Source of the DNA: Blattamonas nauphoetae
Taxonomy: Eukaryota > Preaxostyla > Oxymonadida
Length of the DNA stretch: 64,000 bases
Assembly: GCA_033064195.1 (NCBI GenBank)
Contig: JARBJD010000067.1
Location: forward strand, 1 to 64,000
Direction of reading: 5' to 3'
The number at the start of each line of letters is the position of its first letter. Positions within the stretch are counted from its first letter, which is position 1. A program made the position numbers and the translations under genes. Below are positions 53,991 through 64,000 of the stretch, piece by piece. Under the pieces are notes generated by a model. That model was not told the origin of the DNA. It saw only the letters and a list, made by a program, of their open reading frames with translations, and ran no database searches.

Positions 53991-54832
53991 AGTCTGAATG
54001 GCGACCACTTCGCCTCATTCCCAATTGTGTTTGTCTGATGGCTGTTCATTGACACATCGTTCACTCGTCGTTGACGGAGACATCTCACATTTCCTTCACC
54101 AGCAACCACTCTTCCCTCAACACACCATATTCTCACCTGTGTGTTGGGATGGACAGATTTGTTTGCTGTCTTGCTTCTTCTCGTGGCACTGACCCATCAC
54201 TCTCTTCTTGTTGATTCATTCTCGTTTCGTGTTCTTCAGTTGTCCCGACGATTTAACTGTCTTCCTTCATCTGTCTTCATTTGCGTGGAATGTCGACCAA
54301 CAACGTATCTCTTTGTTGATGACCACAAAGGCATTACAGCCGTCTTCATTTGACTGTTCCGCGTTTTTCCACTTCAAAGCTTTTGTATCACATCATCTCG
54401 CAGTGAAATGTGCTATTCTTTCCCTGTGAACGTTTCATTCATTTCATCATCCGTCTCGTTCTCTTTTCTATACTAAATATGAGCAATCACTTCCAGGATA
54501 CATTCCATCGTGGAATGATGAGATCAGGCCATACTTCGTGTTTCAACTCCATACTCTCGAACTCTCTCCTCAACTGTATGTTTTTCCTTCTTATCACGAT
54601 TTCTGCCCCAATTTAATCGCTTCCTCTCACTCTGACGCCAGAAATCTCCACAATTGAATTATTTCTTGAACTGACATTCTTCACAGCTTAGCAAAAGTAA
54701 ATTCGATTGATATTCTTTTTTCCATCTTCATTCATCCTGTTTTGTGTCTGTCATCGTTTTATGACCTATTCTCTTTCTTCTCACAGTTTTTCCCGTCCAG
54801 ATCTCATCACTTCTCGAATTCTCGTTTATCGA
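53991..54832. other. Upstream region of the spliced gene at 54833
   Basis: I see no gene. From about 54500 the sequence resembles the region 59580-59900 ahead of the second copy (for example ATCTTCATTCATCCTGTTTTGTGT), so the duplication included at least 300 bases of upstream DNA. Confidence 0.5.
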
Positions 54833-57742
54833 ATGAGTGAACAGAATTCTCTTTCCCTTCAATCCATTGGATCTTCATCAACAGAATGTTCCAAAAGTGA
54901 TATTGTCAATCTTGCACTTTCTGAGGAGATTCCGACAGAATCTCTCGGATCACACATCCAGCGGTTTGAAAGCGGTATTGAGTCTCTTTCTTGGACAGTG
55001 TGTTGTTCTCCTTTTTTCTCACTTTCTGCAGAGATTGATGGAATGGTTTGTTGAAGCGGCGATTGGAGCGGAACTGTTCCGAAATGAACACCCCTCTGCC
55101 CCGCCTCTGAGCTTTGAGAACATCCGAATTGACTCATCCTCCACAATCGTGATCGGTCTTCTCTTTTCCTCCTTTCATCGTCTGAACAGCCTTTCCCTCT
55201 TCACCAGACGAACCATCGATTTCTGGGTCTCTTTCTTCTGACATTTCCACCCTCTGCTCGTTCTTTCTTCGCATCCATCGAAAACTCGAACACCAGAACC
55301 GATTGGACATCCCTCTTGATCCAGCACATCAAGATCTTGTCTTCGCCCGACTCATGGTTGCCCTCATCGAATATTTAGTGGCTTCTGGAGATCTCATTTT
55401 CTTAAATTCATCTCCAGCAGATCACTCACAATATTTTGCAGAATGTTATCACAAACTTGACAGGACTGACGATTTATACGTCGATCGATTCCTCCTCCAC
55501 AATCTCCCAATCTCGTTCTACTATTTTGTTCTTCACTCCGACCGCATCCATCATTCGATTCCTGCAGACCATTCATTTCTGCGCGGAGATGATATCCAAT
55601 ATTCTGATCAACTTCTGGAAGCTGTGAAGAAGATCAAAGAGACACACTCGCTGGAGATAGTTCGGAATGCATTTAATGATTGGACAGAATGGGTGAGGAT
55701 GATGGAGGCAATCGCGAAAGATGCGACACTTGTGGTGTGTCTTCATTTCTGTTCATTCGTCTCTTCAGAATGCTCTTTCCTTCCTCCAATCTCGCTGTCT
55801 TCGAGCCACACTCCTCTCACTCCAAACGAAACATCAGCACATTGTCAACCCAACTCAAACCGAAGAGCACAATAAAGTTGATCATCCACCATTTCGGACG
55901 ACAGGAGACCCTTCAACTTTCTCGTCGACTATCTCAACATTCACCAGAATCCTTTCTGATAACTCACCTCTCGACAACGACACCTCTTCAACTACCATCT
56001 CCACCCAAACATCACTCCCATCTGATCATTGGTCTTCCAATTTCCAAACAGTCCCTCCTGACCAGCTGGTCTTCCATACTGACTTCCTCGGACGTCATTC
56101 CAAAAAGATCCTCTCTGTGATCCATCTTCTCCTCACACGACCTCGTCAATCTTCCTTCCCGTGGGACAGTCGTCCCTCGTTCATGTCTGAATCAGACAGG
56201 GACGCTCATTACCAGCCCTTTCCTCGATTCATCGATGAAAACGAGAAGTTCGACATCTCGCTTTTCGACAAGACAGACGATGTGAAGGTTGTGGCATCAC
56301 TCCACCGATGTCTCGAAGTTGTCCAAGCGACGAAATCAGCAGAATGTATTGTAAACATCGACACTTTTCGGACGTTCCTCATCTCTGGTCTCCACTCGTC
56401 TAATTTCATCCTCCAGATGCAATGCCACTGTCTCTTTTCCGAATTAGGTCGCTTCCAACCGACAGTTGATGATCCTCGCGACAGTCAATTTCACGGTCTC
56501 CGAGAGGCGTTCATCGATGGGACATTCTGGGAGAAGATCACCTTACTACACTTGTGGTGGACATGGTTACTCACCAGTGACGGAGATAGACCTGGACAGA
56601 TGATGGTTGAGTCAGATTTCGAATTCGCCGCGTTTCTGGCGACTGATCTGAGTGACACCAAGCTCTTCGACTTCGCTTGTCACTTCGTCGATTGTCTCTT
56701 CCTCAGCCAGGCGGTGTCGATGACCCTTCGATGGAAGTTGGACTTCCTACTTTCGTTTGAGAAGAGGCATCAGATGATGTCGCGTCTCACCAACGATCAG
56801 AATCCATATTCACAACAGAAACGATCAGATCTGTTTCTGAGTCCACTCGCAATCACTTTCGGCTCACTCTTATCTGTCTTCCGAGGCTGTGATTTCACTT
56901 CTGCTCTGACAGAACACATCACCAACATTTCGGACCCAATTCCACCACATATATCAGTCATTGTGAATGCAGCCTTCTTTCTCAACCACACCTCCATCGA
57001 CCCCAAACACCGTCACTCCTTCGTCCCGATGGATCTCCTGTTCGAACGGTTCCTCCGCGACGAACCAGAGGCTTTCCTCATCAGTTTTACTGATATGGAT
57101 CTCTGTGCACCGAGAAAGTTCCTCTTCACTCCGAATGTTGGACTGCACTCTCTCCTTCTTCGGTGTCCCGAACTCAATCTCAATCAACTGACGCTGATGT
57201 GTCTCATGAACTTGTTCACGCTCGTCGTCAGACCAGATCAAGCCACCACACGATCAGACATTGGCACTCTCTTTGGGTATTACCCTCCTCCTCGCCTCCT
57301 CGACACCCTCCTTTCGTCTCCACACTTCGTCAGGGCAGATTCAGCGATCTGGATCGGATTTCTTATCGTTTTCAGCGATTATAGCAATCAGACTGCTCCC
57401 TTCGGTGCCTGTTCGTCTCTCGCCAAAGTGTTCAAGATGCTCTCTCCGTTCAATCAGAATCCGACACAATACGAGCTGGACTTGATGTGGAAGGCTGGAG
57501 AGATTGTCGTGTCTCTCCACTGGTTCAACATTCCTGCTCACTTCGACTCTCCACTCCTCTGCCATCTTCCTTCTCTGGCTGGTGCTCAGCGAGGCGTCCT
57601 CCAAACTCTCTCCTCTCACTCTGGCATCCCCTCTCTCGCCATCCCTCTCACAAGAAGGACATTTGCTAACCAAATCGATTATTTTGATTCTCATAGTGGT
57701 GTTAGAAACCCGCTCTGGTTCATAAACCCGCAACCAGCGTGA
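54833..57742 (+). CDS. Spliced gene, unrecognised helical protein (copy 1)
   Basis: Four exons (54833-54997, 55032-55179, 55208-55731, 55769-57742) join in frame to 936 codons plus TGA. The introns are 34, 28 and 37 bases, all GT-AG with a pyrimidine-rich end. Their positions are supported by the second copy at 59903, where differences in exon 3 are mostly synonymous in the spliced frame. The protein begins Met-Ser-Glu-Gln-Asn. It is mostly helical with Leu-rich segments like an armadillo/HEAT protein and a Ser/Thr/Pro-rich linker near residues 240-300. I recognise no named domain. The last 16 codons lie in the inverted-repeat element that starts at 57693, so the original C-terminus was replaced. 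Confidence 0.7.
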
Positions 57743-58484
57743 TAAAACCGCCACTTCATTCATGAATTATTCTGTTTTTCTCATGGTCTCTACAGAAGGA
57801 ATTAAGAAGTTTTTAGGGAAAAGAGAAGAAGAAAAACACATCAGTGAAACGAGAGATTCAAAGAAATGGGTCAGGATTCAAACACAACTTGGTGTTTCCA
57901 AGCCCATGACCCAATTCATGCCGTTCACCCACAAAACTAGTTTCAATTCTCAAAAAAAATGTTTTTCAAGTCCATCCGACCATTGGTAGTGAGATGATCA
58001 GCGATTCTCGGCAGAATCACCAAGTGTCAACAATGAAGTATGTCTCTTTTTGAAATCAATCCTGAGATAATCTAACAGATGCAACATTCTGAGGAGGAGA
58101 TAATATCAGGATTCATACAGATATTGACGTCAAGAAGACAACAGGACAGTGACATCGATGGTTCTGCATTCAAAAGAAGAATATAAGAGAAGAAAATGAA
58201 ACTGACTACTGATACAACGTTTTTTTGAAGCTCTCAACAACGTATCCAATAAGAAAGTCAGAACAGTGTAGTATATGATGACAAAGCTGAGTCTCGAGAA
58301 AGATCTGCTTCAAATGCGTCACTTCACAATTGTATGTGATTGATTTTTACAAAAAAGTGAGAAAATTAGAGAATAATGTGAAGAAATGGATAAAGAACAT
58401 GATTCTGACGAAGATCGTGAGGTTGCGGGTTTTTGGACTCTCGTTGCGGGTTTCTGAACGCCTGCGGGTTTCTAACACCACTAT
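57693..58484. mobile_element. 792-bp element with sub-repeated inverted ends, AAACCCGCA family
   Basis: Both ends read ATAGTGGTGTTAGAAACCCG. The arms of about 60 bases repeat AAACCCGCA three times, 18-20 bases apart (TAAACCCGCAACCAGCGT on the left, GAAACCCGCAACGAGAGT on the right). No target-site duplication is evident, so one flank may have been deleted. There is no coding capacity of note. It supplies the present stop codon of the gene at 54833. Confidence 0.75.
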
Positions 58485-58926
58485 CAAGATGACACCGCCC
58501 ACACACACATCTGTGTTCTGTCGTTGCATGGGCGTTATTGTGCCGCTGAAGGTTCGTCCACTTTTTTCTTTTCCTCTCTCAGATTTCCGTTTTTCCAAAA
58601 ACAGCTCAAACCTCTTCGAATTCGTCACTTCGTGTCTCATGTTTGTCTCTGTCGACTTTCCTCATCTTCTCAGGTGTACACTTCCAGCACTCGTGTCAGT
58701 TTCTCTCGACTTTTGTCATCGATTTGTCAGGTTCTCGTCTGATGCCGTTCGGATTGAGTTGGTGAAGCAAGGTTTGTTGGATGTGATCGTGTTCGCTGTG
58801 TCGAATTCGTCGTTCTTGGATGACTACGAGAAAGGGATTGCTGTGATTGGGATTCTTCTGGCGACAATCCGACGCTCGGATCAGAAACGGAGAATGGGAG
58901 TGTTCGACTTCTCTCGTCTCTTCTGA
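58485..58926 (+). pseudogene. C-terminal exons of an armadillo-like gene
   Basis: After probable GT-AG introns of about 30-33 bases (ending near 58580, 58676 and 58731), the final exon reads Val-Lys-Gln-Gly-Leu-Leu-Asp-Val-Ile-Val-Phe-Ala-Val and ends Phe-Ser-Arg-Leu-Phe with TGA at 58924-58926. The Leu/Val periodicity is that of armadillo-type helices. It may be the displaced C-terminus of the gene at 54833, cut off by the element at 57693, or part of another gene. Confidence 0.5.
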
Positions 58927-59902
58927 CACACAGACAGTCTGAAACATCAAATACAACTGACGGTGATACCCGTCAGAAGAATCGGACTATCTTCCGATTG
59001 TGGTTCTTGGGAATGGATATTTTTCGAATTGTTGTTTCATTGTTCGACAGGCACCGTTGTGACTCGCCCTCCTCAGACTGTCTCGTCACTGCTCTATTTG
59101 GTCTGCTTGTTCTCTCAGATGAGTACTCCAACATCGATCTTCTCCAATCAACCTGAAAGGACTCAATGAACGACATCCTCTCAATCTGTTGTCAATCCCT
59201 CTGGAGGGTCAGGTTGTGAAGATGTGTCGAGAGTGGCGATGACCCAACGGATTCCATCGCGGACATGGTGGATAGATGAGTGAAATGTCGAACACAGCAC
59301 AAGATCAGCAGAAACAATCAAATATTCCGCTCAGAAAAGAATGAATTGAAGCTGGAAAGCGGAGAATGGTGGTACTTGAGTCTCCAGTCGTGTTGGATCA
59401 GATACTATGTGGGCACTCTGATCGTTCATTGAAGGGATTCATCTCTTCATCTCACTGACTTTCTTTCTCTTCCACACTTCCACAATAAACGTGTAATCGC
59501 CATAATCTCCTCATATTGATGTTTCCCACACTTTTGATGCGATGACTTTTGAGACAGACTGGAAAACGATGACCTATCTTGAAGGGTTGAGATCAAGCCA
59601 TACTTCGTGACAATCCATCCTTGACATCTCCCTCTCCCGTTCATTGTCTGTGCTTTTCTATCCTGTCGCCTTATCCGAACTCACGATATCATTCAATCAA
59701 TTAATAGAGCCCACGATTCACCAATTGTATTGGTTTCTGAATTGTCGTTGATCCAGGCTTAACAAAAGTGAATTCGTTTGATTTTTTTCTCATCTTCATT
59801 CATCCTGTTTTGTGTCGGTCTTCTTTTTATGGTCTTTTCTCTCTCATATTCTTCCTGGGATTTCCATCCAGATTTCGACACTTCTCAAATTCAATTTTTC
59901 GA
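58927..59902. other. Gap between the two gene copies
   Basis: Some coding-like residue runs remain to about 59260, but no continuous reading. From about 59580 the sequence is the duplicated upstream region of the second gene copy. Confidence 0.4.
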
Positions 59903-61627
59903 ATGAGTGAACAGAATTCTATTTCTCATCAATCCATTTTATCTATCTCCATTGATTGTGGCAACAATAATTTGACTGATAGTACACTTTTTCAAGAGAT
60001 TCCGACAGAATCTCTCCAATCGTATATCCACCGATTTAAAAGTAGAAATGAGTCTCTTTCTTGGACAGTGTGTTGTTCTCCTTTTTTCTCACTTTCTGCA
60101 GAGATTGATGGAATGGTTTGTTGAAGCGGCGATTGGAGCGGAACTGTTCCGAAATGAACACCCCTCTGCCCCGCCTCTGAGCTTTGAGAACATCCGAATT
60201 GACTCATCCTCCACAATCCTGATCGGTCTTCTCTTTTTCTCCTTTCATCGTCTGATCAGCTTTTCCCTCGTCGCAAGACGAACCATCGATTTCTGGTTCT
60301 CTCTCTTCCGACATCTCCACACTCTGTAAATTCTTTCTTCACATACATCGAACACTCCTTCACCAGAACCGATTGATCCTTCCACTTGATCTGAAACAGA
60401 GAGATGTTGTCTTCTCTCGCATCATGGTTGCACTCATCGAACATTTCGTTGCTTCTGGAGATCTTATTCTCCAAAATTCGTCTCCAACTGATCACTCGCA
60501 ATCTTTTGCAAACTTTTATCAATTTCTTGAAGAGAATATCGGTGAATCTTCCGCTGTTTTTCTCCCCCACATTCTCGCCTTATTCTTCACTCGTTTTGTT
60601 ATTCATCCCAACAGTCGCTATCTCATTCTCACAGACCATTCATTTCTGCGCGGAGATGATGTCCAATGTTCTGAACAACTTCTGGATGCTGTGAAGAAGA
60701 TCAAAGACACTCACTCGCATGAGACAGTTCAGATAGCTTTCTTTGACTCGACGGAATGGATGACGATGATGGAGGCAATCGAGAAAGATGCAACACTTGG
60801 GGTGTGTCTTCATTTCTGTTCACTGTTCCCTTCAGAATGATCTCTCCTTCCTCCAATCTCGCTGTCTTCGGCCGACACTCCTCTCACTCCAAACGAAGCA
60901 TCAACTCATTGTCAACCCACCTCAAATCGAAGAGAACTGTGCACCAGACTCTCCTCCCTTTTGTATGCCTGATGACTTGTCCCTCCGCTCACAAGCCATC
61001 TCAGCTTTCACTCACCTCACATTGAACCGTCGCTCTTCTTTCGATCACCAAACATCCTCGACGGACAGATCATCATTCTCATCGACCATTTCCACCCAAA
61101 CGGCACTCCCGTCTGATCAATCGTCTTCCGATTCTCAACTCCTCGCTTCTGAGCAGATGTCATCCCATCCCGACTCCATCGTTCGTCATTCCAAACAGAT
61201 CCTCTCTGCGATTCATCTTCACCTCACACGTCCCTGTCACTCTTCCTTCCCGTGGGACAACCGTCCGTCATACACTTCGGACACGGAACTGGATGCATCT
61301 GTCCAACCAACTCCTCAATCCATCGATGAGAGCGAGACGTTCGACATCTCACTGTTCGACGAAACAGACGATGTGAAGATTGTGGCATCACTCCGCCGAT
61401 GCTGTGCTGTTGTCGACGCGACGCAATCCACAAAATGCATAGTTGACATCGACACTTTCCGAGCATTCCTCATCTCTGGTCTCAACTCGTCCAATCTTGC
61501 CATCCAGGACGAATGTCACACCCTCTTCATAACAACCGGAAAGTTCCTTTCGACAGTTGCTGATCCTCATGACCAGACCTTTGAGACTGATCTCATCGAT
61601 CTCAGCTTTTTTGATCTCAGAAAATAA
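59903..61627 (+). CDS. Spliced gene, unrecognised helical protein (copy 2, shorter)
   Basis: The exons 59903-60067, 60102-60249, 60278-60801 and 60836-61627 join in frame to 542 codons plus TAA. The introns are 34, 28 and 34 bases. At the third intron the donor used in copy 1 is lost, and a GT three bases downstream keeps the frame and adds one codon. The protein matches copy 1 from its Met-Ser-Glu-Gln-Asn start through the Ser-rich linker and the Asp-Ile-Ser-Leu-Phe-Asp region, then diverges after Asp-Pro-His-Asp-Gln and stops. It lacks the last 400 residues of copy 1. It could be a truncated paralog or a pseudogene. Confidence 0.65.
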
Positions 61628-62020
61628 CTAGTGTTCAAATTCTCATAAAACTCGAAATACCGAAGTAAAAGACCCACTATCCGTGTTGAATTTTGTTTAT
61701 AAGCACTTTCATTGAAATCTCGAGATGAATCATCCCACAATAATTCTTCTTCCCGATCCGATTGAAGAACTGGATGAATCACGCTTGTTTATCAAAAAAA
61801 TTATTAATTCCACCGCGACGGATCTCATATACCATTTCTTGACGATTATTTCTCTCTTAGAATGATTTATTCAGCAGGTTTGCATTCGTTGTTCTATTGT
61901 TTATTAGTCTTCAAGATTTCTTTTCATTATATCCTTTTTCTTCTATACTTCAACATTCTTTTTCCATTTTCTCTTTTTCATTTCCATTTATTTCCTTATC
62001 TTTCAAATTCTCCCTTCGTT
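61628..62020. other. No gene seen
   Basis: AT-rich sequence with no feature I can support. It separates the truncated copy 2 from the next block of exons. Confidence 0.4.
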
Positions 62021-62353
62021 CAAGTCTGGAAACGAAATCTCTGGCCTAACTGGATGTCACTCTCTGACTCTTGTGTGCAGTGGCTCAATTTGGTGTTCGA
62101 CCTTCCAAATCTGGTGTCTGTTCTCTTCCACGACTCGTATCTGTCGCTCCACTCTGTCTCCGAGTCGCTTCTGTTCAAGGTCCGGAAAGTGTTCACACTG
62201 AAGAACCAGTCTCTACAGACCCTCCTGACTGACTGTGTGCTCTCCTTTTCTGAACAATCGCACTTTTCATTTATCGTTTCCAACAGTCCTCGCTCTTCTT
62301 TCTTTTCGTTGCTGATTCTGCTCTACCATACCCTCAGCAGGCAGCATTTGTGA
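62021..62353 (+). CDS. Exon block of an unrecognised plus-strand gene
   Basis: The reading Trp-Leu-Asn-Leu-Val-Phe-Asp-Leu-Pro and Lys-Val-Phe-Thr-Leu-Lys-Asn-Gln looks like ordinary helical protein. A CTGAC...TGTGCAG at about 62062-62081 could be the branch point and acceptor of an intron, so the true exon may start at 62082. The frame closes at 62353, or splices on before it. It could be the C-terminal part of a third copy of the family at 54833 or a separate gene. Confidence 0.4.
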   Translation, partial: QVWKRNLWPNWMSLSDSCVQWLNLVFDLPNLVSVLFHDSYLSLHSVSESLLFKVRKVFTLKNQSLQTLLTDCVLSFSEQSHFSFIVSNSPRSSFFSLLILLYHTLSRQHL

Positions 62354-62359
62354 TGTGCG

Positions 62360-62848
62360 GTGGATCAGTCTCCACATGTCCAGCAAGTGACGCTCCATGA
62401 CATGCCGAGCCGAAGACGGGTGTCGAAGATGAGCGAAGAACTGTCAAAACGGGATGGTCCCAAAAGTGGTGATATCGGACAAATTGACGAAGAAAACATC
62501 TCAGAAGACGGAGAGAGTGCAAACCACACTCGTTTTAGTGACAAGCAGGACATTTTGAGTGAGGAGCTGATCCAAGTTTGTGTTGCGAACCTTCTTGTCT
62601 TCTATTAACCCTATTCGGTCTCTCTCGACTTTTCATCGTTTTTGCCTTCAATTTGTCTCTTTTCATTTTGAATTCACACTCATTTTTTACAGGACCAGCT
62701 TCGGATGAGCGATCTGGAATTTGGGCGATTGAGTGGCGGTCTTGTGCATTCCCGCTCCGAAAACGACGCTGAATGGGAAAGAACAGACGTACTGTCGGAA
62801 CAGCGTGAGATTGGAGCACACAGAAACATCATTCTCCACTCTTGACAC
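62360..62848 (+). CDS. Two exons of a plus-strand gene, charged protein
   Basis: Exon 62360-62575 (Met-Ser-Glu-Glu-Leu-Ser-Lys near 62429) and exon 62693-62848 join in phase across a 117-base GT-AG intron ending TTTTTTACAG. The joined reading continues Glu-Leu-Ile-Gln with Asp-Gln-Leu-Arg-Met-Ser-Asp-Leu-Glu-Phe, rich in Glu, Asp and Arg. The frame ends in TGA at about 62846, or splices before it. I do not recognise the protein. This intron is longer than those of the genes at 54833 and 59903. Confidence 0.45.
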
Positions 62849-64000
62849 CACCTCACTCACAACACTTGGCTGTCCCAGACTCACCCTCCCCACCATCCTC
62901 CCACCACTCTCTCACCGACCTCCGCTCTCCTCTGCCGCAAACCATCGACTCTTCGCATTTCGATTCTCACTCCACCTCGCCTCGTCCACTCTCACACGCA
63001 CTTCACACTCCTTCTCCTTCCCAACACAAGTCTGAATCGCACTCACAATCATATTCAAACCACGGAATTCTGATCAAAATAAAAGAAGAGAGACATCTCG
63101 CGTGGAGGAACAAGAAAACGATTTGGACGTCTCGATCGACAACGGGACGCCTCTCAAATCCATTGTGGGGACACCTGCCTATCTGTTCATGATGGAGTGT
63201 CGTGACGCGGAGAGGATGATCAGACAGGAGTTTGTGGCGTGCTTGGGAGACACACTCTTTCAGGTCGAAGGAATCACTCCGCCTGTTCTCAAATCACTCG
63301 GCGGATCCACACTATCCAAGAACGATGCATAGATAATGATGTCCTTTGTGATGTCGTTTGGACGCTCGGTGATTGAGAATGTGGTGATTCATGTGGACAA
63401 GGAAACAGATGCGAAGGATGAGAAGACAACTGACAAGTCACAGATTCTAACTCGAACAGAAAATCTTGTGAGTCGATTGATTTCCCGCGAGATCGACATT
63501 GGGGTGACCGCATTCATCACTGAGACGACTCGCATGCGGAAGGAGGGAAGGAGAAAGGAGAAACGATGCCCAAGCGTCTTCCTCGCCTTTTGGATCGCCG
63601 CCCGTTCCCACTCCAACGTCGATGCTCACACCCAGTCCACCATCCCCACTCTCAAAACTGACACTCCCGCCAAGCCCGTTCAACAAAAGCTTGTCTGCTT
63701 CACAATCTTTGGGAGCACTGACACCCGATCCAGTTACGCCTTCCATTCTCCTTTGGATCCAACTGTCGGAAGAACGATCGCTTCTTTCTCAGACTCGCGT
63801 TGGAAGGACGTGTTGAGCTATCGAACGTTCCCTTCGTGTGGGAAGCTGAACGTGGCCTTGTCTCGCCCACTCCTCTCTTGCTCAGCTGGAACACTCGTCA
63901 TCTCGCCATCTTCGTTCACTGCCACCGATCAATCTCAACTCACTGTCCCTCTCGTCTGTTCTTCTCCTCTCTCCTCATCTGCCTCCAACTCAGCGACGGA
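62849..64000 (+). CDS. Further exons of a plus-strand gene running off the window
   Basis: Coding-like stretches include 63102-63332 (with Gly-Thr-Pro-Ala-Tyr-Leu-Phe-Met-Met-Glu and Ala-Glu-Arg-Met-Ile-Arg), 63336 to about 63560, and a Ser/Pro-rich stretch near 63570-63816. They lie in different frames and I could not place every splice site, so they are reported as one block. The Thr-Pro-Ala-Tyr-Leu segment recalls a kinase activation segment (x-Gly-Thr-Pro-x-Tyr), but the surrounding motifs are missing and I do not assign a kinase. The gene is incomplete at the right edge. Confidence 0.35.

Noticed and set aside
63150-63200. Gly-Thr-Pro-Ala-Tyr as a protein kinase activation segment
   Set aside because: No other kinase motifs (Asp-Phe-Gly, Ala-Pro-Glu, catalytic loop) are found nearby in a compatible frame.

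Overview
The window looks like nuclear DNA of a metamonad protist, most likely an oxymonad of the Blattamonas type. This is inferred from very large secreted beta-helix / Ig-like / transmembrane / kinase-like surface proteins, very short GT-AG introns (28 to 49 bases in the best-supported cases), and reading frames closed by TAA, TAG and TGA, so the standard code appears to apply. I saw no rRNA, tRNA or CRISPR array.

Layout. 1-565 is a pyrimidine-strand minisatellite. About 790-5156 is a DIRS-like tyrosine-recombinase retroelement, treated as a fossil. 5238-19375 (minus strand) is one very large surface-protein gene: a right-handed beta-helix followed by many Ig-like domains. It carries a near-identical 1266-base internal tandem repeat and has been split by three insertions. 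Two of these (7986-11953 and 14872-17314) have exact 9-base target-site duplications, terminal inverted repeats starting GGG, and pieces of intron-bearing protein-coding genes inside. 19376-23648 holds only small gene fragments. 23649-27635 and 30009-34049 are two paralogous single-pass surface pseudokinases on the minus strand. 34123-34699 is a small inverted-repeat element between a pseudokinase promoter and a small secreted-protein fragment.

36841-45097 is a DNA-transposon graveyard: a Merlin/ISXO2-like gene split by a pogo-like element, a foldback element with almost perfect arms, and a hAT element holding a Tc1/mariner-like copy. 45432-53990 (plus strand) is a second beta-helix/Ig-like gene that ends in a kinase-like remnant. 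It has in-frame stops, and inverted-repeat elements have replaced its membrane span and most of its kinase-like domain. 54833-57742 and 59903-61627 are tandem paralogs of an unrecognised multi-exon gene whose introns can be placed exactly by comparing the copies. 62021-64000 holds exons of one or more further plus-strand genes that run off the window.

Main message: at least six inverted-repeat element families with unrelated sequences share one unusual design. Their terminal inverted repeats are built from 2 to 4 copies of a short motif spaced roughly 17-23 bases apart. They sit in or beside surface-protein genes, and two of them carry host-like gene pieces with introns. Together they look like a foldback / Pack-MULE-like system that is breaking and reshaping the surface-protein repertoire.
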